64,000 nucleotides of DNA from Unio delphinus (lineage: Eukaryota > Mollusca > Bivalvia > Unionida > Unionidae). A program made the translations under genes and the position numbers. The stretch spans positions 3,033,501 through 3,097,500 of the forward strand of contig JAQISU010001239.1 in assembly GCA_029339505.1 (NCBI GenBank), in the 5' to 3' direction. This document shows positions 1 through 8,842 of this stretch, one piece after another; the first letter of the stretch is position 1, and every line of letters begins with the position of its first letter. The notes beneath the pieces were generated by a model. It was not told where the DNA came from. It ran no database searches and was given only the letters and a program-made list of their open reading frames with translations.

Positions 1-1
1 A

Positions 2-373
2 GGACAGAGTGAAAAACAAATTCTCGTATTAAATGATATTGTGCTGGTTGATATCAATGTCGTTGAAGATGCATTGCGTGCTAATAAATCCCCGTGGACG
101 CTAGGATACGCAGCAACAATACACTCTTCACAGGGATTGACTATATCGAATACAATTGTTTGGATGGTGGATAATCACATGGAATGGTCAAATTTAGTCT
201 ATCTCGCAGTATCCAGAGTACGAAACATAAATCAACTTCGAAGAGTTGTTTTCGATGATAATGACACAACAATAAGTGATATTGATGTTAGCATCATTAA
301 TAAAAAAAACTCTCCGGCTACAAACAACAGGACAAAAAAAAACAACGAGAATTTGATATTGATGCTGAACTAA
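2..373 (+). CDS. SF1 helicase, C-terminal part (cut by window edge), Maverick/Polinton-like
   Basis: The frame is open from the first bases of the window to TAA at 371-373, so the gene starts to the left of the window. The visible part carries the late motifs of a superfamily 1 (UvrD/Pif1-like) helicase: GYAATIHSSQGLTI (motif V-like) and YLAVSRVRNINQL (motif VI-like, with the Arg). After about residue 99 the frame becomes low-complexity (NKKNSPATNNRTKKNN) and stops. The adjacent -1 frame instead continues into an HNH module (see 304-558). A broken relative carrying the N-terminal motifs lies at about 5.0-5.97 kb. Role by family: DNA unwinding during replication of the viral element. It is convergent with the integrase gene. 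The helicase call rests on motifs only. Confidence 0.75.
   Translation, partial: GQSEKQILVLNDIVLVDINVVEDALRANKSPWTLGYAATIHSSQGLTISNTIVWMVDNHMEWSNLVYLAVSRVRNINQLRRVVFDDNDTTISDIDVSIINKKNSPATNNRTKKNNENLILMLN
304..343 (+). other. Two in-phase A_AAA_AAC slippery heptamers in the helicase tail
   Basis: A-runs at 302-309 and 334-342 each end in C. Read in the helicase frame, the heptamers at 304-310 and 337-343 both have the form A AAA AAC, with AAA and AAC as zero-frame codons. This is the phase needed for -1 ribosomal frameshifting, and a -1 shift at either site enters the HNH frame. I see no strong hairpin just downstream. Homopolymer indel, either real or an assembly error, is the alternative. 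Confidence 0.45.
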
Positions 374-558
374 TAATCACTTTGAAGAAACAACAGAATA
401 ATCACTGCGCGAGTTGCAATTGTATAATGCGTTGGCTGTATTCGGATAAGGATCCTCGCCAATTCACCGTAGACAGAAAAAATAACAATCTCGGTCATGT
501 CAGAAATAATGTGATGTTGACTTGTCTTGAGTGCAATAGACGCAACGGTGCTAGTTAA
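304..558 (+). CDS. HNH/zinc-knuckle endonuclease module in the -1 frame of the helicase
   Basis: This frame is open from 304 to TAA at 556-558 and has no good start of its own. It encodes two CxxC knuckles (CASC at 406-417, then CLEC before NRRNG) around FTVDRKNNNLGH, the pattern of HNH nucleases with a bound zinc (VDR-N-x-GH, then C-x-E-C-N). The frame is exactly -1 relative to the helicase ORF and overlaps its low-complexity tail. The simplest reading is that helicase and HNH are one fusion protein, reached by frameshifting or broken by a one-base indel in an A-run. The last 8 bp overlap the end of the integrase gene, tail to tail. Nuclease function is inferred from motifs. Confidence 0.62.
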   Translation, partial: KKLSGYKQQDKKKQREFDIDAELIITLKKQQNNHCASCNCIMRWLYSDKDPRQFTVDRKNNNLGHVRNNVMLTCLECNRRNGAS

Positions 559-1513
559 GACCATGTGGTGGCAATTGAGTATCCTCGGGAATCACTTGTA
601 GTTGTTGTCGAGTAAAAACCCGCTGAGGGGCAGTTGAATCCAGTTTATAGACTGGAGGTCTACCAGTTGATCGTGTTATACTAGATATCTTATGCGTAGT
701 GACGCTCCAAATAGGATCAGTAGCCCTTTTTCTACCCCCTTCAAGCTCTCCTGGTTCGTATAAGTACCTCACAGTGACACTACTACCAAGAATTGGTTCT
801 TTGAAATCTTTTTGTGGTTGTACGGGTATTGACTTCTTTTTAATCGCGTTGATAGGTTTCATGTTGATTGTTCTAGTAATCTCGTTATTCAGTGCAGTAA
901 TCACAGATGGTAATCTTTTAACCCATTCACTGGATCGCTTTTCTTGAATGAATTCTTTTGCGTATTGATATCCAAATAACCGCTCAGCAATCGTCCGATT
1001 AAATCGTTCTACAATGGCCTGATCGCGATGTAGCGCAGTATGCCCTCGTCGTATGGTGACATTATGATGTTTCATTGTAGATAACACTGCACCCTGAAAT
1101 TCCTTGCCAGGATCAACCTGCAATAGATTTGGCCAGTGCAGAGGACCTCGTCGATAAATCCTTTCAAATGCAGAAGCGACTTCAGTGGCTGATTTTGTTT
1201 TTAACGGTTCTGCTTCTTTGTATCGACTTGCAATATCAACTACGGTTAACGCATATTTGTAACCACGATCATGTGGCAGAAATAATATATCAGCCTGATG
1301 AACTTCATTAGGAGCGGTCACATCAAAATGCGAGAATTGAATTTGTTTAGGCGGTGGTAGATAAATTTGCCATAGTGCCTGTTTGGATAACCAATTAGCC
1401 GCAGTGGTTTTTTTCACTTTTGCAGCACTAGCGAGTTTATGGACTGCTGATTTACCCCTCCAATATCCTCTTGGGGAATAATAAATTGATTCCATATTAT
1501 TAATTACCAGCAC
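551..1513 (-). CDS. Retroviral-type (DDE) integrase of a Maverick/Polinton-like element
   Basis: This is an intact 320-residue ORF (ATG at 1513, stop at 551-553). The catalytic triad is visible: Asp75 in HQADILFLP, Asp134 in LQVDPGKEF, and Glu169 in DQAIVERFNRT, so 34 residues separate the last two. An N-terminal helical segment (GYWRGKSAVHKLASAAKV, then WLSKQALWQIYLPPPK) precedes the rve core. The C-terminal part (VRYLYEPGELEGG, DPIWSV, YKLD) matches the beta-barrel/chromo-like tail of Maverick integrases. By family it inserts the element's DNA ends into host DNA. It overlaps the PLA2 reading frame by about 14 bp upstream and the HNH frame by 8 bp downstream, a virus-like packing. No disabling change is seen, so the copy may be young. 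Met7 is an alternative start. Confidence 0.93.
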   Translation of the reverse strand: MLVINNMESIYYSPRGYWRGKSAVHKLASAAKVKKTTAANWLSKQALWQIYLPPPKQIQFSHFDVTAPNEVHQADILFLPHDRGYKYALTVVDIASRYKEAEPLKTKSATEVASAFERIYRRGPLHWPNLLQVDPGKEFQGAVLSTMKHHNVTIRRGHTALHRDQAIVERFNRTIAERLFGYQYAKEFIQEKRSSEWVKRLPSVITALNNEITRTINMKPINAIKKKSIPVQPQKDFKEPILGSSVTVRYLYEPGELEGGRKRATDPIWSVTTHKISSITRSTGRPPVYKLDSTAPQRVFTRQQLQVIPEDTQLPPHGLN

Positions 1514-1859
1514 CTAACATCAATTTACTTTTCATAGCCGATTTTATTAAAAATGAAGACAATTTTTCTTTGAAGGATTTATCAGGAATAGCATTTAACG
1601 CATGAATTAATTTCACATCCGCGAGATGCCTGTTTTGCAGATTGCTGCTTTTATAAGCAGCATCATGAAGGTGACAGGCCTTATCAATGGCGTTTATTGG
1701 TTCTTCACCGGGGTTGGGTTGATTTTGATTATTGAGTCTGATATCAAGTCTGGTTCCTGGTCCACAGTAGCTATATCCTGGAAGGTGCTTTTCTTCGGGG
1801 TATTTTGCCCATGGGGTTCCAGGGAGCTTTGCCAATTTGGCTGCGATATCACCCCCTCG
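1500..1859 (-). CDS. Phospholipase A2 module (parvovirus/adintovirus type)
   Basis: The frame runs to TAA at 1500-1502. It carries a calcium-loop motif (GYSYCGPGTRLD) and the catalytic His-Asp pair in ACHLHDAAYK, as in the PLA2 domains of parvovirus and adintovirus-like capsid-associated proteins, where they help virions breach endosomal membranes. No ATG precedes the domain in this frame; the first possible initiator is a TTG at 1835-1833. The frame is exactly -1 relative to the zinc-ribbon ORF upstream and joins it at the A-run at 1860-1867. Related proteins, as I recall them, are a single zinc-ribbon plus PLA2 chain, so this is probably the C-terminal half of one gene. It overlaps the integrase start. 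Confidence 0.8.
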   Translation of the reverse strand, partial: RGGDIAAKLAKLPGTPWAKYPEEKHLPGYSYCGPGTRLDIRLNNQNQPNPGEEPINAIDKACHLHDAAYKSSNLQNRHLADVKLIHALNAIPDKSFKEKLSSFLIKSAMKSKLMLGAGN

Positions 1860-2038
1860 TTTTTTTTAAAAACATCTCCGGATTGTAAAATCTTTGATTT
1901 TGTAGAAACAAATCTAAATTTTTTTGTACCACATGTTGCACATCTACCAGTTAGTGCTGATCTGTTATTTTTAGTTGTAACCGTCGTCACATCATTTGTG
2001 CTAGTACGCGTTTTACACTTCACACAATATAGATCCAT
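1694..2038 (-). CDS. CxxC zinc-ribbon protein, N-terminal half of the PLA2 gene
   Basis: A 114-codon ORF starts at ATG 2038. Its first 45 residues hold two CxxC pairs (YCVKCKTRT and GRCATCGTKKFRF), a small zinc ribbon of the kind that precedes PLA2 in Maverick/adintovirus-like proteins. After the A8 run at 1867-1860 the zero frame loses resemblance to that family and ends at 1694, while the -1 frame continues into PLA2. Without a shift the product would be the zinc ribbon plus a roughly 55-residue unrelated tail. Its start codon is only 5 bp from that of the divergent ATPase gene, so any promoter must overlap coding sequence. Function is unknown; structural or DNA-binding roles are guesses. 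Confidence 0.7.
   Translation of the reverse strand: MDLYCVKCKTRTSTNDVTTVTTKNNRSALTGRCATCGTKKFRFVSTKSKILQSGDVFKKNEGVISQPNWQSSLEPHGQNTPKKSTFQDIATVDQEPDLISDSIIKINPTPVKNQ
1859..1865 (-). other. In-phase A_AAA_AAC slippery heptamer between zinc-ribbon and PLA2 frames
   Basis: On the minus strand a T5-A8-C run occurs (1872-1859). In the zinc-ribbon frame the codons are AAA (1867-1865), AAA (1864-1862), AAC (1861-1859), so the heptamer 1865-1859 is in the phase required for -1 slippage. A -1 shift there leads straight into the PLA2 frame. Immediately downstream is a G-rich stretch (GAGGGGGT) that could pair with an ACCCC about 40 nt later. That stem is weak evidence. An A8 indel is the main alternative. 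Confidence 0.45.
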
Positions 2039-2043
2039 AATTT

Positions 2044-2715
2044 ATGTATAGAGATATGGATATAATTGATTTTTCGGCGACTAAAACAAGAGAACCAATT
2101 AATCATCATGCAGCGCTACCAAACTCTATCCGGATGATTATAATCGGGCCATCTGGATCCGGTAAAACGCAATTGCTGCTCAATTTAATAATGAGATGGA
2201 TGAAGTGGGATAAGTTGTATTTAATTGCCCCTAGCGTAGATGATCAACGATGTTATGAAGTGTTAAAGGATTTTAACGAGAATGCATCAGAAATTAAGGG
2301 TGAGAACGCCATTGATTTTATAACCGATATCGATGAAGCACCGAGCATTGATGATATTGATGGAGATATTAACAATTTAGTCGTATACGACGATATAATG
2401 TTGGATAAACAAAAGAATCCTGCTAGAATATTTTCCCGTGGGCGTCACAAAAACACTGACGTGATATATGTCACTCAACGCTACACTCAGGTTCCAAAAG
2501 TGATCAGAGATAACTGCAATTTATTGTCTGTATTCAACGGAGTTGATACTCATACTCTTAGAAATATTTGGCAGACATGGTGTTCTGATATGGACTTCAA
2601 TCAATTTCGAGATTTCTTTAGTCATGCTCAGTCGACTCCGCACGGATTCGCAACAATAAATTTGCATGATCCTCGGACACGATATCGTATCGGACTTGAT
2701 CAAATATTCGGTTAA
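2044..2715 (+). CDS. FtsK/HerA-type genome-packaging ATPase (A32-like)
   Basis: This is an intact 223-residue ORF. Walker A is GPSGSGKT (residues 35-42), Walker B is NLVVYDDIML (about 111-120), and a downstream IYVTQRYTQVPK segment supplies the conserved Gln of the family. Length and motif order fit the packaging ATPases of Mavericks/Polintons and adintoviruses, which pump DNA into capsids. The first ATG lies 5 bp from the divergent zinc-ribbon start; Met5 (ATG at 2056) is an equally plausible start. No frameshift or stop is seen. Capsid genes, which normally accompany it, are not in the window and may lie to the left or be lost. Confidence 0.9.
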   Translation: MYRDMDIIDFSATKTREPINHHAALPNSIRMIIIGPSGSGKTQLLLNLIMRWMKWDKLYLIAPSVDDQRCYEVLKDFNENASEIKGENAIDFITDIDEAPSIDDIDGDINNLVVYDDIMLDKQKNPARIFSRGRHKNTDVIYVTQRYTQVPKVIRDNCNLLSVFNGVDTHTLRNIWQTWCSDMDFNQFRDFFSHAQSTPHGFATINLHDPRTRYRIGLDQIFG

Positions 2716-2742
2716 AATCATTTATTATTTTTTGTTAACCAT

Positions 2743-2970
2743 AGCAGCAGAGAGGGTGGATGACCACATCGTTGCGAGCAAAATTGATTAAAAAATCGTA
2801 AAATCTCCGTTTTTGCAAAAATGGAGACTTTTTTTTTGTTAAATGAGATTTTGTTGGAAGTCTTATTTTTTGTCTGAAAACGTTATCTATAGGCCATATT
2901 TTGTTCGAAAACATGATCTGGAAGCCTTATTTTTGCTTGAAAACGTGGTCTGTTCACCCTCTCTGCTGCT
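2743..2970. repeat. 228-bp segment bounded by 16-bp perfect inverted repeats
   Basis: AGCAGCAGAGAGGGTG at 2743-2758 is perfectly inverted at 2955-2970. Inside lie an imperfect hairpin (2801-2833, centred on TTTTTGCAAAAA) and three degenerate direct repeats of about 31-34 bp (about 2852-2953), each containing a CTTATTTTTTG-like run and GAAAACGT. It begins 27 bp after the ATPase stop. It may be a terminal structure of the element (Maverick ends begin with AG) or a small inserted MITE. No clear target duplication flanks it. Confidence 0.6.
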
Positions 2971-4990
2971 TGTGTACTAAACACGGGTCTAAATCATTAA
3001 ACATTTGTGTAGTACATAATTTTCGCAGTAATGTACAGCACATACAGGTCTTTCATTCACTATCACTGATTTAAGAACATGCAAGTAAATATCAGCACTT
3101 TTTCTGGATTTGTTACTCTGAGATATTTCATTTGGGTCCTGTTTTAGTTATTTTTAACATAGCTATGAATATTAAAATTCCCAATCAAGACATTGCATGT
3201 TTGTCAAGCTATAATAGTAGTGGTAGTATCAGTTCTGGTTGGTGTAAGTGTATTTTAGCATTGTAAATAATTTGCCAAAAATTGGTGTGCATTTCTGGTC
3301 AGCTGACCATCCCTGTTTTTATTTGTTAGCCATTGCACCCCCACCCCACCCAACACACCGTAGCTAAAAGAGAAAAATATAATATTTTTTAAAAACAATA
3401 ATTTTTGAAAATGTTTTGTGCCTAGTCCAGTACTTGAAGTACTTAATACATTATATATTCTAATCATTACAATATAAAATATAACATTTAAAGAAAAGAA
3501 TTGTATTTTTTTTTATAAAAAATACCTACCTAGGCACCCTAATTTTAACACGAGTGAAATATGAAACATGTTTGGGGGCTCTATGACTGTTTCAAGTAAA
3601 CAAGGAGGTATTGGGTGAGTGATTTTCATCTCCACATGATTGATGGCATGGTTATCTTATTTTTAATAGTTTATGTTCTACCATTGCCTTGTGGTGTTTG
3701 AAGGGGATTTTAAGGATATGCATCATGGTTTCAAAATAATGAGCTTTAGTAGATCCATCTGACTACTTTATTTGCCAAATGTTTGTTCAGTTTTCAAAAA
3801 GTCCAATAAATTTATCTGGTAATATTTATTTGTACAGATAGTATAGAAATTAAACTGTTTAATTATTTGAATTATTCTGTGTATTAAAATGTGGCAATTC
3901 TAATGATAAATTTCTATGAAAGGTCAAAGTAAAATTATAACATTCATAGAGAAACAACACATTACCTTTTGATGAAAATTGTATTTAAATTTTGTATTGA
4001 TCAAGGTCTATGGTAAATCCACTGTTCTAACTGTATTGGTCCATACTTCCTAGCAACACTCACAACTGAAATTTCATTATTTGGTCATTTTTCACCTGTG
4101 AATATCAGATTAGCATTTTAAAAAGTATAAATGAACATAAAAGTCAATGGAATCTTGAGCAAATATATAAGGGAAAACAACGCCTAATGTATTTATAAAC
4201 TGGGTTTTTAAAAGCCACATTTTTTCATGAATATGTTTAGTTTTTAAATTAATAATGTCATTACAGTTCCTGTGTTGTTATGAAGAAAGAAAAAAAAACA
4301 CTGAGCATAAAATGAATTCACTTTAACCAAGCACTGCTATTTTTGTCAAAACACTTAAGAGTTGAAATAACTTTAAATATTATACACTAGCTTTTTAAAA
4401 GCCATGTTGTTTATGAATACATTTTGTTTTTAAACTTAATAATATCAAACAAATTAAGAGCAATGTCAAAAAATATGTAAAACAATTCAGTAATTTGGTC
4501 ATATATGATAAATACCAATGATAAATTAAAATTTTAAAATTTGTTGAGCTCTTTTTACCTTGAAAAATCAATACCAGTTTTCATGTGAGAAATGCACAGA
4601 TATCTTATGAATTATTTTGGGATTGGGCTAATGTTGTCAAGATGTTGGATGAATTTTTATTAAGAAACACATATGCATATGCATGATGTCATGTTGCAAT
4701 TGATCTGGAGATTTGTATCAATCTATAGACTATTTATAATCAGATTTTGACCACCATTGGCAATCAGGACGTCTGTCATCAAGATCTTGGTTGAGTATGA
4801 TTATGAGAGACAAGCATGTACATTAATGGTGTGATAATGCAGTTAATTAGCTGAAGGTGTCAGCAGTGTAACAACTATATTTTTGATCAGATTTTAATCA
4901 AACAAACTTGATAAATAGTCTTATATCATACAAATTTTGCATGAGTTTGATTATTACCTGATCAACACATAGACATAAAGTGATCTTTTA
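2971..4990. other. AT-rich stretch without recognisable genes
   Basis: Only short, unconvincing frames occur on both strands. No family motif, SINE head or long repeat was recognised here. Confidence 0.6.
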
Positions 4991-5014
4991 TCCGATGAAA
5001 TATTCCGATGATGA

Positions 5015-5965
5015 AAATCCTGATAAAACCGATTTGAAAATAAAACCACCAAATACCTTTGCAGAAGAATACTTGGACGATATAATCATAAACGACATTA
5101 TACAAGATTGGTTATGGACGATGCTGAACTTGATTTTATAATCGCCGATGCAACAAAGAGAAATGTGTTGATAAGTTGAAAAACGCTTATTTGTCTAACG
5201 GAACTAATTTAGGTTCAATTATTACTTACACTGATGGCGAGTCACTCAGCAGTTTCTCATTTAAGATCGTCAATGCTCGCGTATATTTTGATACATTTAT
5301 TATCGATGATAAACAGATTTCCGAAAATCGCGATTAGAATTGCTGGATTAATTTTATATAAGCACTGCTTGCAATGTGTCATGGAGGGGGATTGAAAATA
5401 AAACAAGAAAAGTTACATAATTATCCTGAATCTGAAGATGTTGAAATCAAGGATATTTATTACCAAAAAAATAAATTATCCAAATTGTCATCTGCTTCGT
5501 CAGTGTATTATCCTGTAACTAGACATAAAACCGTTTATCTTAATGAGTCTGGAGGTTCTGGTAAAACAACTTGATTTATTTCGAAATATTTATACAATCG
5601 CTTTATTCCCTAGATACTGACTCGCCAGAGAGATGAGCGAACGAGTAAAACCACACGCTTATAAATTCTTCCGATGGAAAGGAGATGATGGACTCTTGAA
5701 CAAATGGGTGAAAAATATATCCCAAATTATCATCATATGGGGTGAAGTATGTACCACAGTGTCTAAAGATCTATTAAAATTATTTCTTGATTGGTTATTG
5801 ACATACAATACTGCTGCGATAATGTGTGGGGATAATGGTTAACTATCACCATTTGTTGGATTATATCCGCACGAATGGCTGAAAAAGTTCGTAGATTATT
5901 GTGAAGAAAAACAAAAATGATGATCATAGAGCACTTGATCCAGAATTAAGAGAATTTCAGAATTA
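5015..5965 (+). pseudogene. Broken helicase of a second Maverick-like copy
   Basis: Several frames broken by stops and shifts line up as the N-terminal and middle part of the helicase family whose C-terminus is at 2-373. Walker A is in LNESGGSGKTT (about 5542-5574), followed at once by TGA. A KPHAYKFFRWKG segment (about 5650-5685) and a motif III-like CGDNG, then QLSPF across another stop, follow (about 5829-5855). The position expected to hold the Walker B Asp-Glu reads IIWGEVC, with Gly for Asp. After PHEWLKKFVDYCEEK the similarity fades. The upstream part (5015-5340) has acidic fragments (NTFAEEYLDDIIIND) of unknown identity. It is not continuous with the first copy, and is clearly dead. 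Confidence 0.7.
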
Positions 5966-7019
5966 ATCAAATTATAACCGAATTAAGTTCAGTGTGAAAT
6001 AATGCGTGATATAATTTTGTCAAGTGCCAAATTTTTCGACCGTGAAATTTATTGATTAATTCTTAGTCTAGCCGACAATTAACTGTCTTGGAGTAGAGTT
6101 TGGACGAAGGAATGTTGTCTTAACTCGGTCATGCTGTTAGACTGTTTATAGTGAAAACGGACTGAGTGTATGACAGGCCTGAGAGATGGAAAATTCTCAC
6201 GTATAGCTGTCAAAGTGATTGGAAACAAATGGTAGGGTGATATTTCGACCCCAGGTGGCATTTTTTTGGCATCTTGATAGGCGGTTTTCCAAATGTCTGT
6301 AGGAATAACATTTATTTCGATTGGTCAAATATGGAATCAGAGGGTTGGGTCGATCCCAGTATTGAAGGGAATATATACTCCAAACCACATGAATTCTAGC
6401 AGTCTGAAAATTTCTCTGCAAGAGAGAACCGAAGGTAGAAGTAATTACCAGGACTTCGAGCGTTCTTTGCAAGAAAGTCGTTCGTAAAAAAAAAATTGTG
6501 GTTCCAGGTTAAACTGAATGTGGAACGATTGTAAGACGCCAAAAGCACAAGGAAAAAAGTTTGTTTGAAGAAAGAGCGAAATAACGAGAAGTCAAGATTC
6601 AAAAGGAGGGAAAAGAAGTCAGAAGTCAGAGTTGTGGAATCCCACGTTCAACCAAAGGGCAAGCTAAAGTCGTGACGCACGTAGAAGGAAAAACCAGTCG
6701 TCGAACAAGGTCATTGTGAATTTCCCAAGCAGTCCGATGTTAATCAACACTCGATTTCGTGATGAAATTTGCTATTAGCTATTAACGGCTAAATTCATCT
6801 ATTTTATTAGTGTTTGAATTTTAATTAATGTATCCTTTATTTTAAAGCTTCGGTTTTAAAGTGCTTCTGAACGAAGAATATTCAGAAGGAAAGAAAATTG
6901 TAATTTACTGTGTTATTCTTCTCTTGATTGTATTCTAATTAAATTCTTATTTTATCTTTACGGGGGCTCGTGTGTTGTCTTTGTTCAAGATACCATCTCA
7001 GATTACCATATAATTAGTT
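5966..7019. other. No recognisable gene
   Basis: Short A-rich frames on both strands lack family motifs. A run of G followed by CTCGT at about 6961-6971 resembles the start of a retroviral primer-binding site but has no supporting LTR that I could find. Confidence 0.5.
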
Positions 7020-7240
7020 CAAATTAAGGCCTTTAGTGAAATTAGGGCAAAGAAAGGCCTTTAGTGAAATTGGTGCAAACTAAGGCCTTTAGTGAAATTA
7101 GCGCAACTTATGGCATTTGTGAAATTCTTCATTGTGCAAATGAAGGGCTTTCAAGAAATTAATGCAAACAAGGTCTTTAGTGAAATGTATGCAAATTAAG
7201 GCTTGTTGTAAAATTAGTGCAAATTAAGTCCTTTTGTAAA
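7020..7240. repeat. Degenerate ~30-bp tandem repeat, about 7 copies
   Basis: Units share AAGGCCTTTAGTGAAATTA and GTGCAAA blocks, with drift and small indels towards the right. Confidence 0.8.
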
Positions 7241-8840
7241 AGATTTAGTCTATTCACACAGCCTCACCGGAATAAAATCTTTATGAAAATGCATTTAAAA
7301 AGATACATATCTTAAGGTGTTTTTTTTTATGGAAAAGCATTTGTTTTTATGGCATATTTTCTATTTTTATTTGAATCCCGATCGATGTTTTATGACCACA
7401 CTCTCTCAGTTCTAGGCTTGGAGCTTTATTTGTTTGTTATTTCATCCACATGATTCCAATGATCAATTACAAAGTACCGGCAATGAGGTCAACGCACCGA
7501 TAAAGGTTTCACAATGCAATGATGATGAAAACAGCAGCGGAAACGGAAGCATAGGAAAGTTGTGTGATCACATAAAGATAACAATTCTGCTATTCGTAAT
7601 AGTAACACAGGATGTTTAAAAGAATCATATTTTGACGTTTAATTCAATAACAATCCATAACTTATGTTTTGCCGTTAAATGATCATGATTTGGGATGCAT
7701 GCTGTTAAATTATCCGGATACGGAGCGATTTTCAGTTTGGTGGAAAATTGGAAACATGTTACCCATGTCCATGTTTACCAAACCAGTTATAGATCTGCAT
7801 AATCCGCGCAGTTTTTGGACATAAAGGATGCGCTTTTTATTGTTTGGACATAAAGGATGCTTTTTTTTTTGTTGTTTGATGGCTGTGATTTCCTTACAAC
7901 GCAGTGGATACAAAAGTTTCCCACAACGCTGACCCAGCAATGTTTGCATTATAAATGGAAGAAACTATCTATTAGATTTTTCGAATCTGTTTTAATGCAG
8001 TGTTATATAAACTCTTTATTTGTCAGTGACGGGCAAAGCAAGATTATATTCTTCTTTCTGATCCGATCAAACCTATACAGGGCGTCGTTGTACATGTCCA
8101 ACTTATAGTCATCCACGATGAAATAGTGTGACACGCCATCCAAGGCAACTCTGAAATAACGACTAACTCTATATTCGGAGGGGGGGGGGGAGAGAAAAGA
8201 AAAAGAGGAACAACAAAAAAATGTAATTAGTTTTATTCAATCGCGTTATCACAAAATATTGATTTAATTCATTAAAATAGAATCCTGAAGATACGAAGAT
8301 CGGAGGCAACGTTAGGAGTACGCGGTCCTTAGGCCGACCATGACCACGCGGAGCCAGAGTATCGGCATCTCAGTTTGTATGCTACTGCAAACACTGATTA
8401 TATCTATAAGGACGACCTTAGGCATAAAGCGCGAGGGCCACCTCAAGAGCGGGGCCTGGGTCGGTCGCCCCACTTGCCACCCCCAAACGCCATTCATGCG
8501 AACGAATATCGATTCACGTTCATGACGTCATGTGATGTAGTTAGAGGCAGTATAGTACATGACCGTAATGCTATTATAGTACATAAAACAGCAACGAAGA
8601 TTTAAAAGATATCATTCTGCGTTACAATAAAGTTCTTTTTTAAGTGAACAATACCTCAATGCATTCCCTCAGTATTCACACTACAGTTATACATACCATT
8701 TCATTCTGATATGTTCAATTAATTATTGCCATTTTGTATTCATGTTTTGATATTTGTTCATACACTAGAAAACTACTTCCAATTACAATGTGTTATTCAA
8801 AATGATTTACCCCTCGGTTGATCTGTCATGACAGGATTCA
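7241..8840. other. No recognisable gene; some GC-richer unexplained sequence
   Basis: A G-run at 8177-8190 and a GC-richer block at about 8295-8490 stand out from the AT-rich background. Frames through this block exist on both strands, but none shows a motif that I know. Confidence 0.4.
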
Positions 8841-8842
8841 GA

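Noticed and set aside
6961..6979. Retroviral tRNA-Pro-like primer-binding site
   Set aside because: Only about the first ten bases fit, and no LTR, gag or pol sequence is adjacent.
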